Source: Chrysomallon squamiferum
Lineage: Eukaryota > Mollusca > Gastropoda > Neomphalida > Peltospiridae
DNA length: 64,000 nucleotides
Assembly (NCBI GenBank): GCA_012295275.1
Contig: CM022672.1
Span: forward strand, 7,487,384-7,551,383
Reading direction: 5' to 3'
Positions 31,992 through 43,314 of this stretch are shown here, one piece after another (within the stretch, counting starts at the first letter, position 1; the number at the start of each line of letters is the position of its first letter). The notes beneath the pieces are model-generated. The model searched no databases, was not told the DNA's origin, and saw only the letters and a list, made by a program, of their open reading frames with translations. Made by a program: the position numbers and the translations under genes.

Positions 31992-34228
31992 TGTACTAAT
32001 TATTAACGTACTATTTAAGGGGACGAGCGAGTCAATGAACAGATGGGGCTGACAACATTGCACACAGTGTGGATGAGAGAACACAACAGAATCGCCAAAC
32101 AGCTCTTATCGTTCAACCCACACTGGAACGACGAGAAAGTTTTCCAAGAGACGCGGAGAATCGTCGGCGCCCTTCTGCAGCACATTACATTCCACGAATT
32201 TTTGCCATCAGTCTTAAGCGAAACGGATTTGGAAACGTGGAAGTTAACCTCTCCAAGATTGGGGTTTCACGACGTCTACAACCCTGATGTTGACGCTAGT
32301 ATAAGAAACAGTTTCGCGACGGCAGCCTTCAGATTTGGACACTCAATGGTTCGTTCAATGATGTCTCATTACACTAGAGACTATCAGTATGTCGGAAATT
32401 CCCTGCTGCAGCATATATTTGGCAACACTTCTGTGATTCTGTCAGACTCGAACAGAATAAACACCTTTCTCCGCGGGATGGCCACTGACCACGCAAGCAG
32501 AATGGACAGATTCCTGTCCAGCCAAGTTCTCGATCATCTTTTTGAAGACAGCAAAGGAAACGCCCTTGACCTTGCTGCTCTAAACATTCAGCGAGGACGT
32601 GACCACGGTCTCCCTGGTTACAATCAGTGGCGAAAATTGTGCAATCTTCCTGTAGCAATGACCTTTGACCCTCGACACCCCAACGGCTTGGTGCATCATA
32701 ATCAAGAAGATGCTCAAATATTAAGTTCTTTGTACAGGTACACGTCACATTTTATAATTAACCTCTAAGTGTAAAAGTTTAACATGAAGATACATCTAAA
32801 TTTTATTAATACAGTTTGTAAAAAAAAACTTGGATTACAATTTGTAGTTAAATGCGTCTTCCTCTGTTTCATCTTTTTACAGACATCCCGACGACATCGA
32901 TCTTTTTCCCTGCTGCCACGTCAGAACGACCTGTACCCGGTGGGTTAGTCGGTCCCACAGTCAGCTGTATTCTGGGCAAACAGTTCTCACTTCTGAAAAC
33001 TGGAGACAGGTTTTGGTACGAACGTAACGACAAGGTTACAGGTTTTACTAAAGGTAATAATAACATTTTCGTATAAAAATTACGATAACGTAATAAATAA
33101 TAATTAATAATTAAAGCAATAATTAAATTTCGATATATTGGACTTTGAATTAGCTAGCCTACTAAGTTAGCGATATTTACAAAGATACCGCCATTATTTC
33201 AATTATTTCAGAAGCTTTACTGAATTTTTTATTTTTTTTATTTTTTTACTTTTGTTGATGTTGTAAATATATAAAATCAGGTAATTATACATTGGAGCAC
33301 CAGTTCATACACACCACATACCAACAATATGTAATTACCGTACTTATGGCAATAAACCTTATCTACTTTTCAAGACTATCTAGTCAAATTACAACGAAAT
33401 CTTTATTAAATGTTGTATCGCAAAACATTAAATTCATTTATTTATATATGTGTTTGTGTTAAAATGTATTATTGTTAAATTACAAAGTAAAGCTTAGATT
33501 TTGGGAAAGTTCAAAATGTATTATTGTTAAAAACCTAGCACGTAATTAATATATATTTTGATAAATCGAATCTTGATTGCATAAATGATTATGTAGTAAT
33601 ATAGATACACTGTTTTGTTCTGCACAGAGCAACTGGACAGTATCAAGTCTGTCTCTCTGGCTCGTGTTTTGTGCGACAATTCAAACATTGACCAAATTCA
33701 GCCTCACGTCTTTTGGAAAGAGGGAATGTTTCAAAATTACATGTACGTATACTCCTGTTTTCTATTAGAATATGGTTTGATGTGATCTTTGCAGTTAGTA
33801 TTTACATATTAGTTCAATATTAACATACTAGGTAGGAAATCTAACGTAATAATGTTTGTTAGAGGCAAATTTATTATTACGAAATTAAAAATTTGTTTTA
33901 AATCTGAATTTTAAAATTTATTTCAATTTTATTTTATTTATTGCTCTGTTTTAGAAACCCGTTGGTCGGTTGCTGGTCGTTACCGGATCTTGATCTGTCA
34001 CTATGGAGAGACGCTAGCGCTGATTGGACACGATGGTCTGAGTGGTCGCCTTGTTTCGCCAGTTTCCGTCACCGACATCGGACATGTCCGAGTGATGCCG
34101 CTATGTGTGAGGGTCCCAACACACAGTTTAAAAAGTGCTATGAACAATCGTGCCAAAAATATGTCGATGCGGAACAGCGATTCCGATGTCTCATGCATAT
34201 AGCCGATATATTCAGTTTTCGAAAATGA
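26268..34228 (+). CDS. Secreted animal heme peroxidase with one TSP1 repeat; contains a one-base frameshift
   Basis: Twelve exons: 26268-26520, 28307-28436, 28837-29069, 29474-29656, 30107-30194, 30616-30725, 31005-31106, 31518-31610, 32020-32737, 32883-33053, 33628-33742, 33955-34228. About 822 aa if the frameshift is ignored. An N-terminal hydrophobic stretch ([17 protein letters not shown]) suggests a signal peptide. Peroxidase superfamily motifs (myeloperoxidase equivalents): distal [11 protein letters not shown] (Asp256, His257), catalytic Arg401 and Glu404 in DERVNEQ, proximal His505 in FRFGH, and Asn586 in [13 protein letters not shown]1 repeat ([11 protein letters not shown] to QSC) is in the last exon. 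All heme-pocket residues are present, so it is probably active on H2O2 with halide or phenolic substrates. Similar proteins are called peroxinectin-, thyroid-peroxidase- or shell-peroxidase-like; I cannot choose. Exon 10 has one extra base near 32908, causing a stop at 33025-33027 if read literally. The other eleven exons agree in phase. Confidence 0.9.
27000..27029. repeat. (TA)n tract in peroxidase 1 intron 1
   Basis: Alternating AT over about 30 bp; further (TA)n tracts occur near 10555-10578, 48821-48855 and 62084-62100. Confidence 0.9.
28189..28274. repeat. (TC)n tract just upstream of peroxidase 1 exon 2
   Basis: About 86 bp of TC ending 32 nt before the exon 2 acceptor (AG at 28305-28306), so in the pre-mRNA it is an unusually long pyrimidine tract close to the 3' splice site. 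Confidence 0.97.
28551..28715 (+). mobile_element. SINE 3' tail fragments in peroxidase 1 intron 2
   Basis: TGTCGTTAAACATTC (about 28578) and ATGTCGTTAAATAAAATATTTC (about 28692) resemble the GTCGTTAAATAAA 3' tail of gastropod tRNA-SINEs; an AAAT repeat (28617-28656) separates them. Two tail fragments or a duplicated tail; heads are missing. Confidence 0.45.
31902..31987. repeat. (GA)n tract just upstream of peroxidase 1 exon 9
   Basis: About 86 bp of GA ending 32 nt before the exon 9 acceptor. Between it and the acceptor (31989-32017) there is no AG, and the branch-point-like motifs TACTAAT (31994-32000) and TATTAAC (32001-32007) are present. Confidence 0.97.
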
Positions 34229-34458
34229 TATCTTCTTTTTGAAAACATTAGATTTGTTATCATCCTCTTTAAATTGTTGTTTTGTACAATACTGGAAAAC
34301 GAGATTATCCGTTGAATTTTAAATTGTGTTACTATTATGAAGGAGACTGGAAACACAAATAACTAACATAGGAAATATCTACAAGAATCTTTATTAAACA
34401 CTTTTATCCCAACAAGATCATTTAGAAGCAAATTAAAATTTAACTTTAATAATAAAAC

Positions 34459-34498
<40 letters not shown>

Positions 34499-34657
34499 TG
34501 TAATCTGAAATAATTTGAAATAATTACTTGATTTCAAAATAACTTTGTACATTTTCATTTTTATAGTCTAAACATTATAAAACAATTAAAGAAAGATGTA
34601 ACCTTTAATAAAGCATGTTTAATAGTGTGTGGTTTGTGGTTGGGTGTTATATATCAA
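34229..34657. promoter_or_regulatory. Convergent 3' region with poly(A) signals of both peroxidases
   Basis: Only 429 bp separate the two stop codons. Plus-strand AATAAA occurs at 34451-34456 and 34607-34612. The minus-strand signal (TTTATT on plus) occurs at 34390-34395. If these are used, the two 3' UTRs overlap by at least 60 nt. An (AAT)n tract lies at about 34458-34499. Confidence 0.45.
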
Positions 34658-36639
34658 TCAATCTGGACAGAACTTGCTAGCAAACTTCTGATAGACGCTG
34701 CTCCTGCAGTACACAGGAACTCTCGATCTCTCTGACAGACATTTTCTTGACTCGGACCGGTTTCCGTTACACGAGCCGCTTTCACATCTTCTAGCTCTGT
34801 ATTCATTCCCGTTAACGCACGTAGACCAGTTGAACCATGGGCCCCAGTTTCCGGTTTCACTGGAACACTTCCACCTCTGAACTCTGATCCCGGGACAGCT
34901 GGTTCCTATACAAGTTCTAGATCTTTCCTGTACCTGGTTGGTGCACGCCGACCATGGGCCCCACTCTCCCCAGTTTCCAGTCGTACACTTCCATCTCTGA
35001 ATGCTGTCACCCTTACATGTAGTACCGATACATTTTCTTCTTCTAGACTGAACGCCGTTAATACAAGACGACCACTGACTCCAGTCAGCCCAACCTCCAA
35101 ACGGGTCACCTGAACACTTCCATTTCTGTATAGCCTTACCCTCGCACTTCCCACTCAAACACGTTCTCTCTCGTATCTGAACTTTATTCAAACATGACGT
35201 CCACTGACCCCATTCCGACCATCTTCCAGTTCCTGCTCCGCCACTGCAGTACCATCTCTGGACACTCTCCCCAGGACACTGTCCACCTAGACACTGTCTT
35301 CTTCTTATCTGAACTTCATTGACGCAGGCTGACCACGCTCCCCACTGACCCCAGCCGCCGCTGGACGACGAATCCGTGCATCTCCTCCTGTTGGTACGAA
35401 TTCCTTTACAAGAACCCTTCAAACACGATCTCGTTCTCGACTGAATGCCGTAGTTGCAGCTGGACCATGGCGTCCATGGACCCCACGACCCGACAGCTCT
35501 GCATCTCTCCGTTTGTTCACTTCCACCTCTGCAGCTTCCCCCGTACAGACACTGGCGGGTTCTAGAACGTCTGCCGCCCACACACTGCGACCATTCTGAC
35601 CACGGCCCATAACTGTCCCTGGCCGGACCGTTCATCCAGTTGCTCAGATCCAGTTTTGGAATGGCTGGATCTTCACAGCTAATACGTGGATTGCGTCTTC
35701 AAAACAAACAAAAAAAAATAAATAAATAAAATAAAACACGCCACTAAAATGACTATGTACGTTTTAAACTATAAAATAGAAATTATTCTATTGTAATGAT
35801 TGATGATACCTTTATTATCGCAATAAAATATTTGATATACATTTAGATCAATCTTTTTTTAACATTATTTTTCTACTTTTGTTTTTGTTTGTTGCTTTAC
35901 TATTAAATTCTTTCCTTCTTTCCTGCTTTCACGGTAAGATAAAGCTTAGATTAGCTCCCCATAATATTTCCAAAACTCAAAAAAAAAAAAATAAATAAAT
36001 AAAGGAAGGAAGAAAAAAGTCAATAAATGAATAAAATAAATAAATATTTTTTATACATATAATTATTTCTTTATATCCATAATTCATAATCACCATTCCT
36101 ACTGTTATCACAAAGTATCTGATACATTTCAGTAAATATTAAACTGAGATATTTTTTTATTTCTCGTGTGACATTAACACTTACTGTGACACCTTTCTGA
36201 AAGCCAGACGCTGAATGGACACAGTGTCCGTGTTGTCACAGATCACTCTGGAAAGTCGTTGTTTTCGTATTTGTTTCAGCTGGTCTGAATATCAAAAATA
36301 ACAAAGACAAGACAACAAAAATGAATTCCAGAAACGATTGTAGAACGACAGAAGTGTCAGAACACTTGATAATCTTACAGCCCAATTCCAGTTCTCACTA
36401 ACACTGTTACCCAAAACATGTTTGGATTGGACTGAATATAAACGTTGGCTATGGAACAGAAATCAAGAATTCTGTGTAGCATAATTTATGAAAGTAAGAC
36501 ATGAGGGTGTTAAGGTGATGCATCAATATATATATATATATATGTTACTGAGCATGACAAATGACTAGACAAGAGATTAATACCATATCTCTTTTTTTTC
36601 TCTTTCTCTTCTTCCTCTGTGTGTGTCTATGTGTTCATG

Positions 36640-36698
<59 letters not shown>

Positions 36699-37571
36699 GT
36701 ACACAAACATACACACAGATAGGCATATATATTACCCGGACGGAATCCAAGATTTCCGAGATCTCTGTTAAACCAAAATCGGTCTCCTTGTTTCAGCGCT
36801 CTGAACTGATTGGCAAGAAGACAGGAGAAGGTGGGTCCCACTAAACCACCCTGAACACGTGTCTCTGACACCCCACCAGAAAATAGGTCGATGTCGTCAA
36901 CATGTCTAGATAAACGAGCAATAATATTATGATGTGTTTTCTCTGTGATATACACTTTTATTATGTGTTATAAATTCATTCCTTTTTAGGCTTGTTATTA
37001 TTTGAATCCTTTTTTGTATATTTTATATGTGTATGTGTGGGTGCCAAAAAAGAAAAGAAAAAAAAGAACAGCATGAGAAAGAAAGAAACAAACAAAGAAA
37101 CAAAGGGAATGAAAATAAGAAATAAAACAAAATTCAGTGAACATATAAATGCTGAATAGAAAAACAATCTTCTCACGTTAGGACTTTATCGTTAATGATG
37201 ACAGATCGCACTAAACAGAATAGTAATAAAGTTATAAAGAATTATAAAATCTTTTATTTCTACCGCCAAAGGTACTCTTTAAAATATTACATTTCAACCT
37301 GCTGTTTAGATTTTTGTGTGTGTGTGCATTCAGTTTTACCAACGCTAAAACAGGTCGGTAAAGCTGTCTTTGAGAGAACACATTAATGTTATTATTTTTA
37401 AAATTGAACTCGCTTATAGATTTAAATTATTTGATAAACCAGCGTGAAGTAATTATAGCTATTCATACAGCTGCAGAAAGATAGATTATTTTTTTTTAGT
37501 GAAAGAAAGTATTAAAATATATAATAATAATACAAAAAGAGAAGAAATGTAAATGTCATCAAAAAGCAAAA

Positions 37572-37607
<36 letters not shown>

Positions 37608-37714
37608 TGTAGTAGTAGTAGTTGTTGTTGTTGTTGTTGTTGTTGTAAAAAAAATCCTGATATGGATGCTGTTGTTATTACTACTGTCCCTTTTTCTACA
37701 GCTACTACCACCAT

Positions 37715-37756
<42 letters not shown>

Positions 37757-38604
37757 GTAATGTTACCTATAAACAGAACGGAACTTGTTTCTGGCTTCAG
37801 CAGGGTGGTCATTCATCGCGCTGAATGACGTCACAGGTCTCAGACCGCACCACTTTCTGAACTCGTTGTAACCAGGCAACCCGTGGTCACGTCCTCGCTG
37901 GATATTCAACGCTGCAAGGTCAAGGCTGTTTCCCTCGGCATCTTCGAACAAATGATCAGTGACCTGTTTCGTCAAATAACGATCCACTCTGCGAATTTTA
38001 TCCATCAGAAGACCCCGGATGTAGAAATTAACGCCATCGCCGTCGTTTCTCAGTATGTGTGACGTGTTGCCAAAACTCTGTTTGAGCTGGAAGGCTTCAA
38101 GACGGTTGTAGTTTCTGTCGTACTGAGACATCGTCGTCTGAATCATGGAATGGCCGAACCGGTACGCTGCCGTCGCAAATGCATTTCGAATGCTCGGATC
38201 TATTTGAGGATTGTAGTCGTGAGAATAGTCTTTGGACAAGAGCAGTCCGTATCTCTTCATTACCCGTGGTCCGAGTACGATAGGCAGAAACTCCGAGTAC
38301 GTGATGTGCTGCAGCAGAGCGCCCACGATCTTGCGACTTTCCTGGAAAAGAGTTTCATCGTCCAGGTCGGGATTGTACTTGGCCAGCTCCTTAGCAATTC
38401 GGTTGTGTTCTCGCATCCAGATCGTGTGCATGCTTGCTAAAGCCATTTGTTCATTGACTCGCTTGTCTCCTATTAAATATAATTTTATAATACTAAATAA
38501 TTAACATGAGTTGAATGTAAACTGTATGTTTTTGTTTTGTTGTAGTTTTTGTTTGATGTTGCTTTTGGTTGTTGTTTGTTTTTATTTTTATTTTTTTTAT
38601 TTTT

Positions 38605-38635
<31 letters not shown>

Positions 38636-39183
38636 TTCATTTACGGTTGTTTTTGCTGTTCTCTCATTTATTTATTTTATATTTTTGGTAATAGTAATTT
38701 AAGTAAAATTCTCTGATTGCTGTTAAGTCCGTGCAGTTTGATCTGGCACTGTTGTCTATGGGATGTTCCATATTTAGATAAGTTATGCTAATTTATAGCA
38801 GTTGCCCGTAAAATGGTGTCACAGTTTTCAATAGAAAATATACAAACATTTATTGATGTGTTATTAAACAAATATTTGTTCATTCTTTATAGAAATATTT
38901 CCTACCTGCTTTGAAACAGTAGTCATTTTGTCTGGTCAAAACACAACTTGGTTTATCGTCTTTAGGCAGTAAATTGTTAGCTGATGTCTTCAAAAGGCCT
39001 GCAGTAGACACGAAAAATAGTTTTGTGTAAGAATTAAATTAAAATGTATATATTTCTTTTATTTATTTATTTACAAAAAAATTGTTTTGTCTGTAATACT
39101 TCGTGAGACTTTAAAACTGGATTTATTTCTCGATACATAGATTAGGCAAACACACTGAAATACACACGCATATACATATATCA

Positions 39184-39219
<36 letters not shown>

Positions 39220-40412
39220 TAAATACATACAGATACAAATGCATATATATAAAAACACACAAAGACATTTACAGACATAAACATTTGTGAGTTTGTGAAT
39301 TACCAAAACTATAATAAAGAAAAAAACATAATCTTGAGCTCACAATTACAATAAAAATGTTTATGGAGTAATCTAAACAGAGGTGTCGTTTTAAATTCAT
39401 TACTGATGGGCTGACCCAGTGTACACTTGCGTTCTTTATTTTTATTTTTTCTAAATACATGCACGACTAATATACCTTAACATCAAACGTATAGAAATAT
39501 ATATACACAAAGACATACACACACGCATATACATACCTGGCTATATAGATACGTATAGATATATTCATACAAACATATGCATGCTTAAATATATATATAT
39601 ATATAAATACACACATACATGCCTGTCTACCTACATACATACACTCAGGTATATTCAGACACTAAATGTATTGATCGTTCTAATTGGCTTGGTTTTTAAA
39701 AAGTTTGATATCTCGTTACCTCCTCTGAACGTTCTCAGAACTGACTGCTCTTTCAAACTGGACCCGTAAATCTGAGAGCCGTCAATGTACGCTGTTATCT
39801 GATTCAACTGCTCCACGGGCACTTAGTTTAAATAAATAAATGAATAAATAAATAAATAAATGAACGAACGAATGAATAGAATGAATCAACCAATAAGTCA
39901 ATGAGGTAAAATAAAATAAATAGAGGTATTTTAAAATATCGTTACAAAAAGCTAAAGCAAAAATAAAAGTTATAAAATTAAAAAAAATAATAATAATCAT
40001 TGAAAATTATAAAGAGTTTTGATGTTTTGGAAAGAAAATAAAAAAAACAAAAAAAAACAAAACATACTATAGAATTCCATATCTCAAAATAATTGCAATT
40101 TAGATCTACAATATAAAACCGACGACAATTTTCTAATAGAGATGTAATTCATTTATTGTATTATTCTTACTTAAAACAGTGTTTTGAAATATACGTGTAG
40201 CTTTCTAATCGGAGCAACAGTTTAATTACCTGATCTGCAGTCAGCGTTAGAAACTTGAACTGATCTAACGAAACTGAGACATGTCCGCCTGAAGAACGCA
40301 TCACCAGGAGGAATTTCAATCGGGAAACAGATGTCTCTGATTAAACAAAACTAGAGTTTTAAAAAAATAAAATCATCTCGAAATGATTTCTTTTTTCTTC
40401 CTGTTATCTATC

Positions 40413-40462
<50 letters not shown>

Positions 40463-40625
40463 GTTAGTTAGATACTGTTATTCTTTATGGAATAAAGTTT
40501 TGCTTCTGTTTAAAACGAAATGTAAAACTTTCTCTTATATCTCTATAAATGAACAGAGAGAGAGGAACAAAGAAATATAAAGAGAGTGGTAGTAGTAGTA
40601 ATAATCGTGGCATTGGCAGAAGTGA

Positions 40626-40666
<41 letters not shown>

Positions 40667-40828
40667 TAAACCTAAGTGCTGGGTCTAAATTAATTTTCAA
40701 CTTGGAGCTGGCACTGACGTCGTCGATGCAGCATGTAGGTACTGATCCCTCAGTTCCTACAACACAGAAGTAGTGATACATGTGTACTGTATATATGTGA
40801 GCAGAATGTGTGCATGCGTTTGTGTATC

Positions 40829-40860
<32 letters not shown>

Positions 40861-41488
40861 GGTTCAGTGTCTTTGCAATGATTTATTGGTAACAAAGATA
40901 AATAGGTTTATAAATCAATGGAAAAGTAGTTTTATGTATTAGTTTTACTTTTCAATATTCGAAGTTATATCACTAAAATACAACCGAAAATTACGTCATC
41001 TTCACAGAGCTTGAATGAATAACTGTGTTATTAAATTTTATTATTAACAAAGGTTGATGCAGGAAAAAAAACCAATAAAAACAGTGAAATGATGTATGTA
41101 GAACAATCCACTGTACATGTATTCAACTTAATTTTGTTTTCTCAGCATAAAGATTAGTTAACCGGAAAATAGACTTCATCTTCCATTGAAATTAAAAATA
41201 TACTCACCTAGATTTTCCGGAGTGCTGGTGATATCGTGATCTAAAAATTGTCCCCACTGCATCACCATGTGAGTGACGGAATCTAACGAACTTTCCCGAT
41301 TTGACTCGTGAACGACTCGGCTAACCATTCGTGCGCTGGGTAACGGGAATCTTGTCTGCCCATCAGGTGACGTTACCACGGAGAAGGTTTTGGGCTCGGA
41401 TACGCCTAATTTTAACAAACATGAAAGAAAAACATTCCAATAAGAACGAACAGATATAAACAGATAAGTGAATACTTATGAGGTATAT

Positions 41489-41544
<56 letters not shown>

Positions 41545-43278
41545 TTTAGTTCATTTTAGTTCATTTTTGTTACTATTTTTTTATTATTTGTCATGCAATT
41601 TAATGTCTGTGTTGAGAGGCACACCCCCGCACCTGAAGTGCCCCAGAGTCTAAGACCGGCCTGGATAACAGACCTTCCTGGGAATACTGAAAATACCTAC
41701 TTTTGATATTTATTTTAGAAACACGAATGTGTAAGAAAACTGCACGACTGTACTCACCATCCTGATACGCAGGTTTGACGAAACGCCTCATGGGAATGAA
41801 GGCGCGGCCCCAGACTGGTTTTCTCAGATTGTTACAGCTGCCGTCCGCCGTGCGATACCTCGAGGTGCTGTCGCAGTCCACTGACACCAGGTTGTCGCAG
41901 TTGTCGTCGTTTGTTGACAAATCAGGCAGTTCACTGCCGATATTTTTAAAGAAATTTTCCATAGAACCGGCGACCCTCAATCTCGGAACTCTTAAACTGT
42001 AACAAAGATTTTATTAATATTATAATATTTATATTCCTTTTCTTTCCTTCTTCCTTTATTTCTTGCATTCATTCTTCTGATGAATTATAGTTAGCAAGAT
42101 CGAGCTAGTTATTATTCATTAGAAACAGTTATACAGTAAACAATCACGCTAATACGTTTTCATGATGAAAACATTTTTCTCTCGTATTATCAATGGCGTA
42201 TCTAAGGTATCGTAGGTATAGTTATAGCCCTGGACACCAATTGACAGGGCTATAACTTGAAGTGGGCGCCTCTTAGCAATTCCTCCTTTATGGTAAAGTT
42301 ACACAGAAGATGTGTCTAGAATATCTGGACAGGGGTCCATACCCAGTGCTGGCCACAGCCGCTATTTTCCATGGGTTCGACTCTGCATTTCATCAGTATA
42401 TGTTAGAAATTTATTAACAGGCAGATATTAATATAAATATGTTTTGCGTTTTCTTTATAGAAATCTTTAGTAAACATTTTTATTATTATGAAATACACCC
42501 ATTCACATGTCTATGCACATATAACGGAAATATATAAAATAAACCAGAACAAAACCAATATATACATAAACTATACCATTTGTTATTTTAGTTATCAATA
42601 GAAAAAAAAGAGTATTATAACTGTGTTATAAGCGCGTGCGCATATTAGAGATTTTCGAGCTAAATTTGTTTCTCATATTTTCGCTTCACTTACGTCTGGG
42701 CCATTTCTTTAATCACAGCAACTTTTGTTCTTTCTGGTTGTCCCATCCTAACCGACTTCTCCTTCGTTCCAGCGAACATTGCTTTCATACCCAGACACGA
42801 AAAATAGTCAAATCTATCCACACCTGATATTAAAAAATACATTACAAAGATTTACAGTGTAATTTACTAAACTAAATAATAAGTTACTTATTTACTTATT
42901 TACTAATTATTTACTAATTAACTTAACTAATTAATTAATAATACACTAGTATTAACAAAACAAGTAGCAGAAGTATAGTGCTAGCAGTAGCTGTAGTAGT
43001 AGTAGTAGTAGTAGTAGTAAAACGCGGTGAGTAGCTGTTATATACATCTTGACAATAGGCTCCAGCGTCAAATCTACAGAGATACTCGATATCTCTATCT
43101 GCCAGCATTAAAATGTTTAACCACTGGAGTTAGCTGTCTCGTCTTTGAAATTCGTCACTCAAAAGCATACGTTTTTCATTAATGCAGTTAAAGTGAAATA
43201 TGGTGTGCAGTAAAAGTTCACACCTTTAAAGATATAAATCTAAAATCAAGTTTTTTATTATTTTAATTATTTTCTTTT

Positions 43279-43314
<36 letters not shown>

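Noticed and set aside
32374-32748. 124-codon minus-strand open frame
   Set aside because: It is the antisense shadow of peroxidase 1 exon 9.
34654-35610. Other minus-strand frames overlapping the TSP1 exon
   Set aside because: They are frame shadows of the repetitive TSP1 coding exon, made long by its repeats and high GC.
38150-38504. Plus-strand open frames
   Set aside because: They are antisense shadows of peroxidase 2 exon 9.
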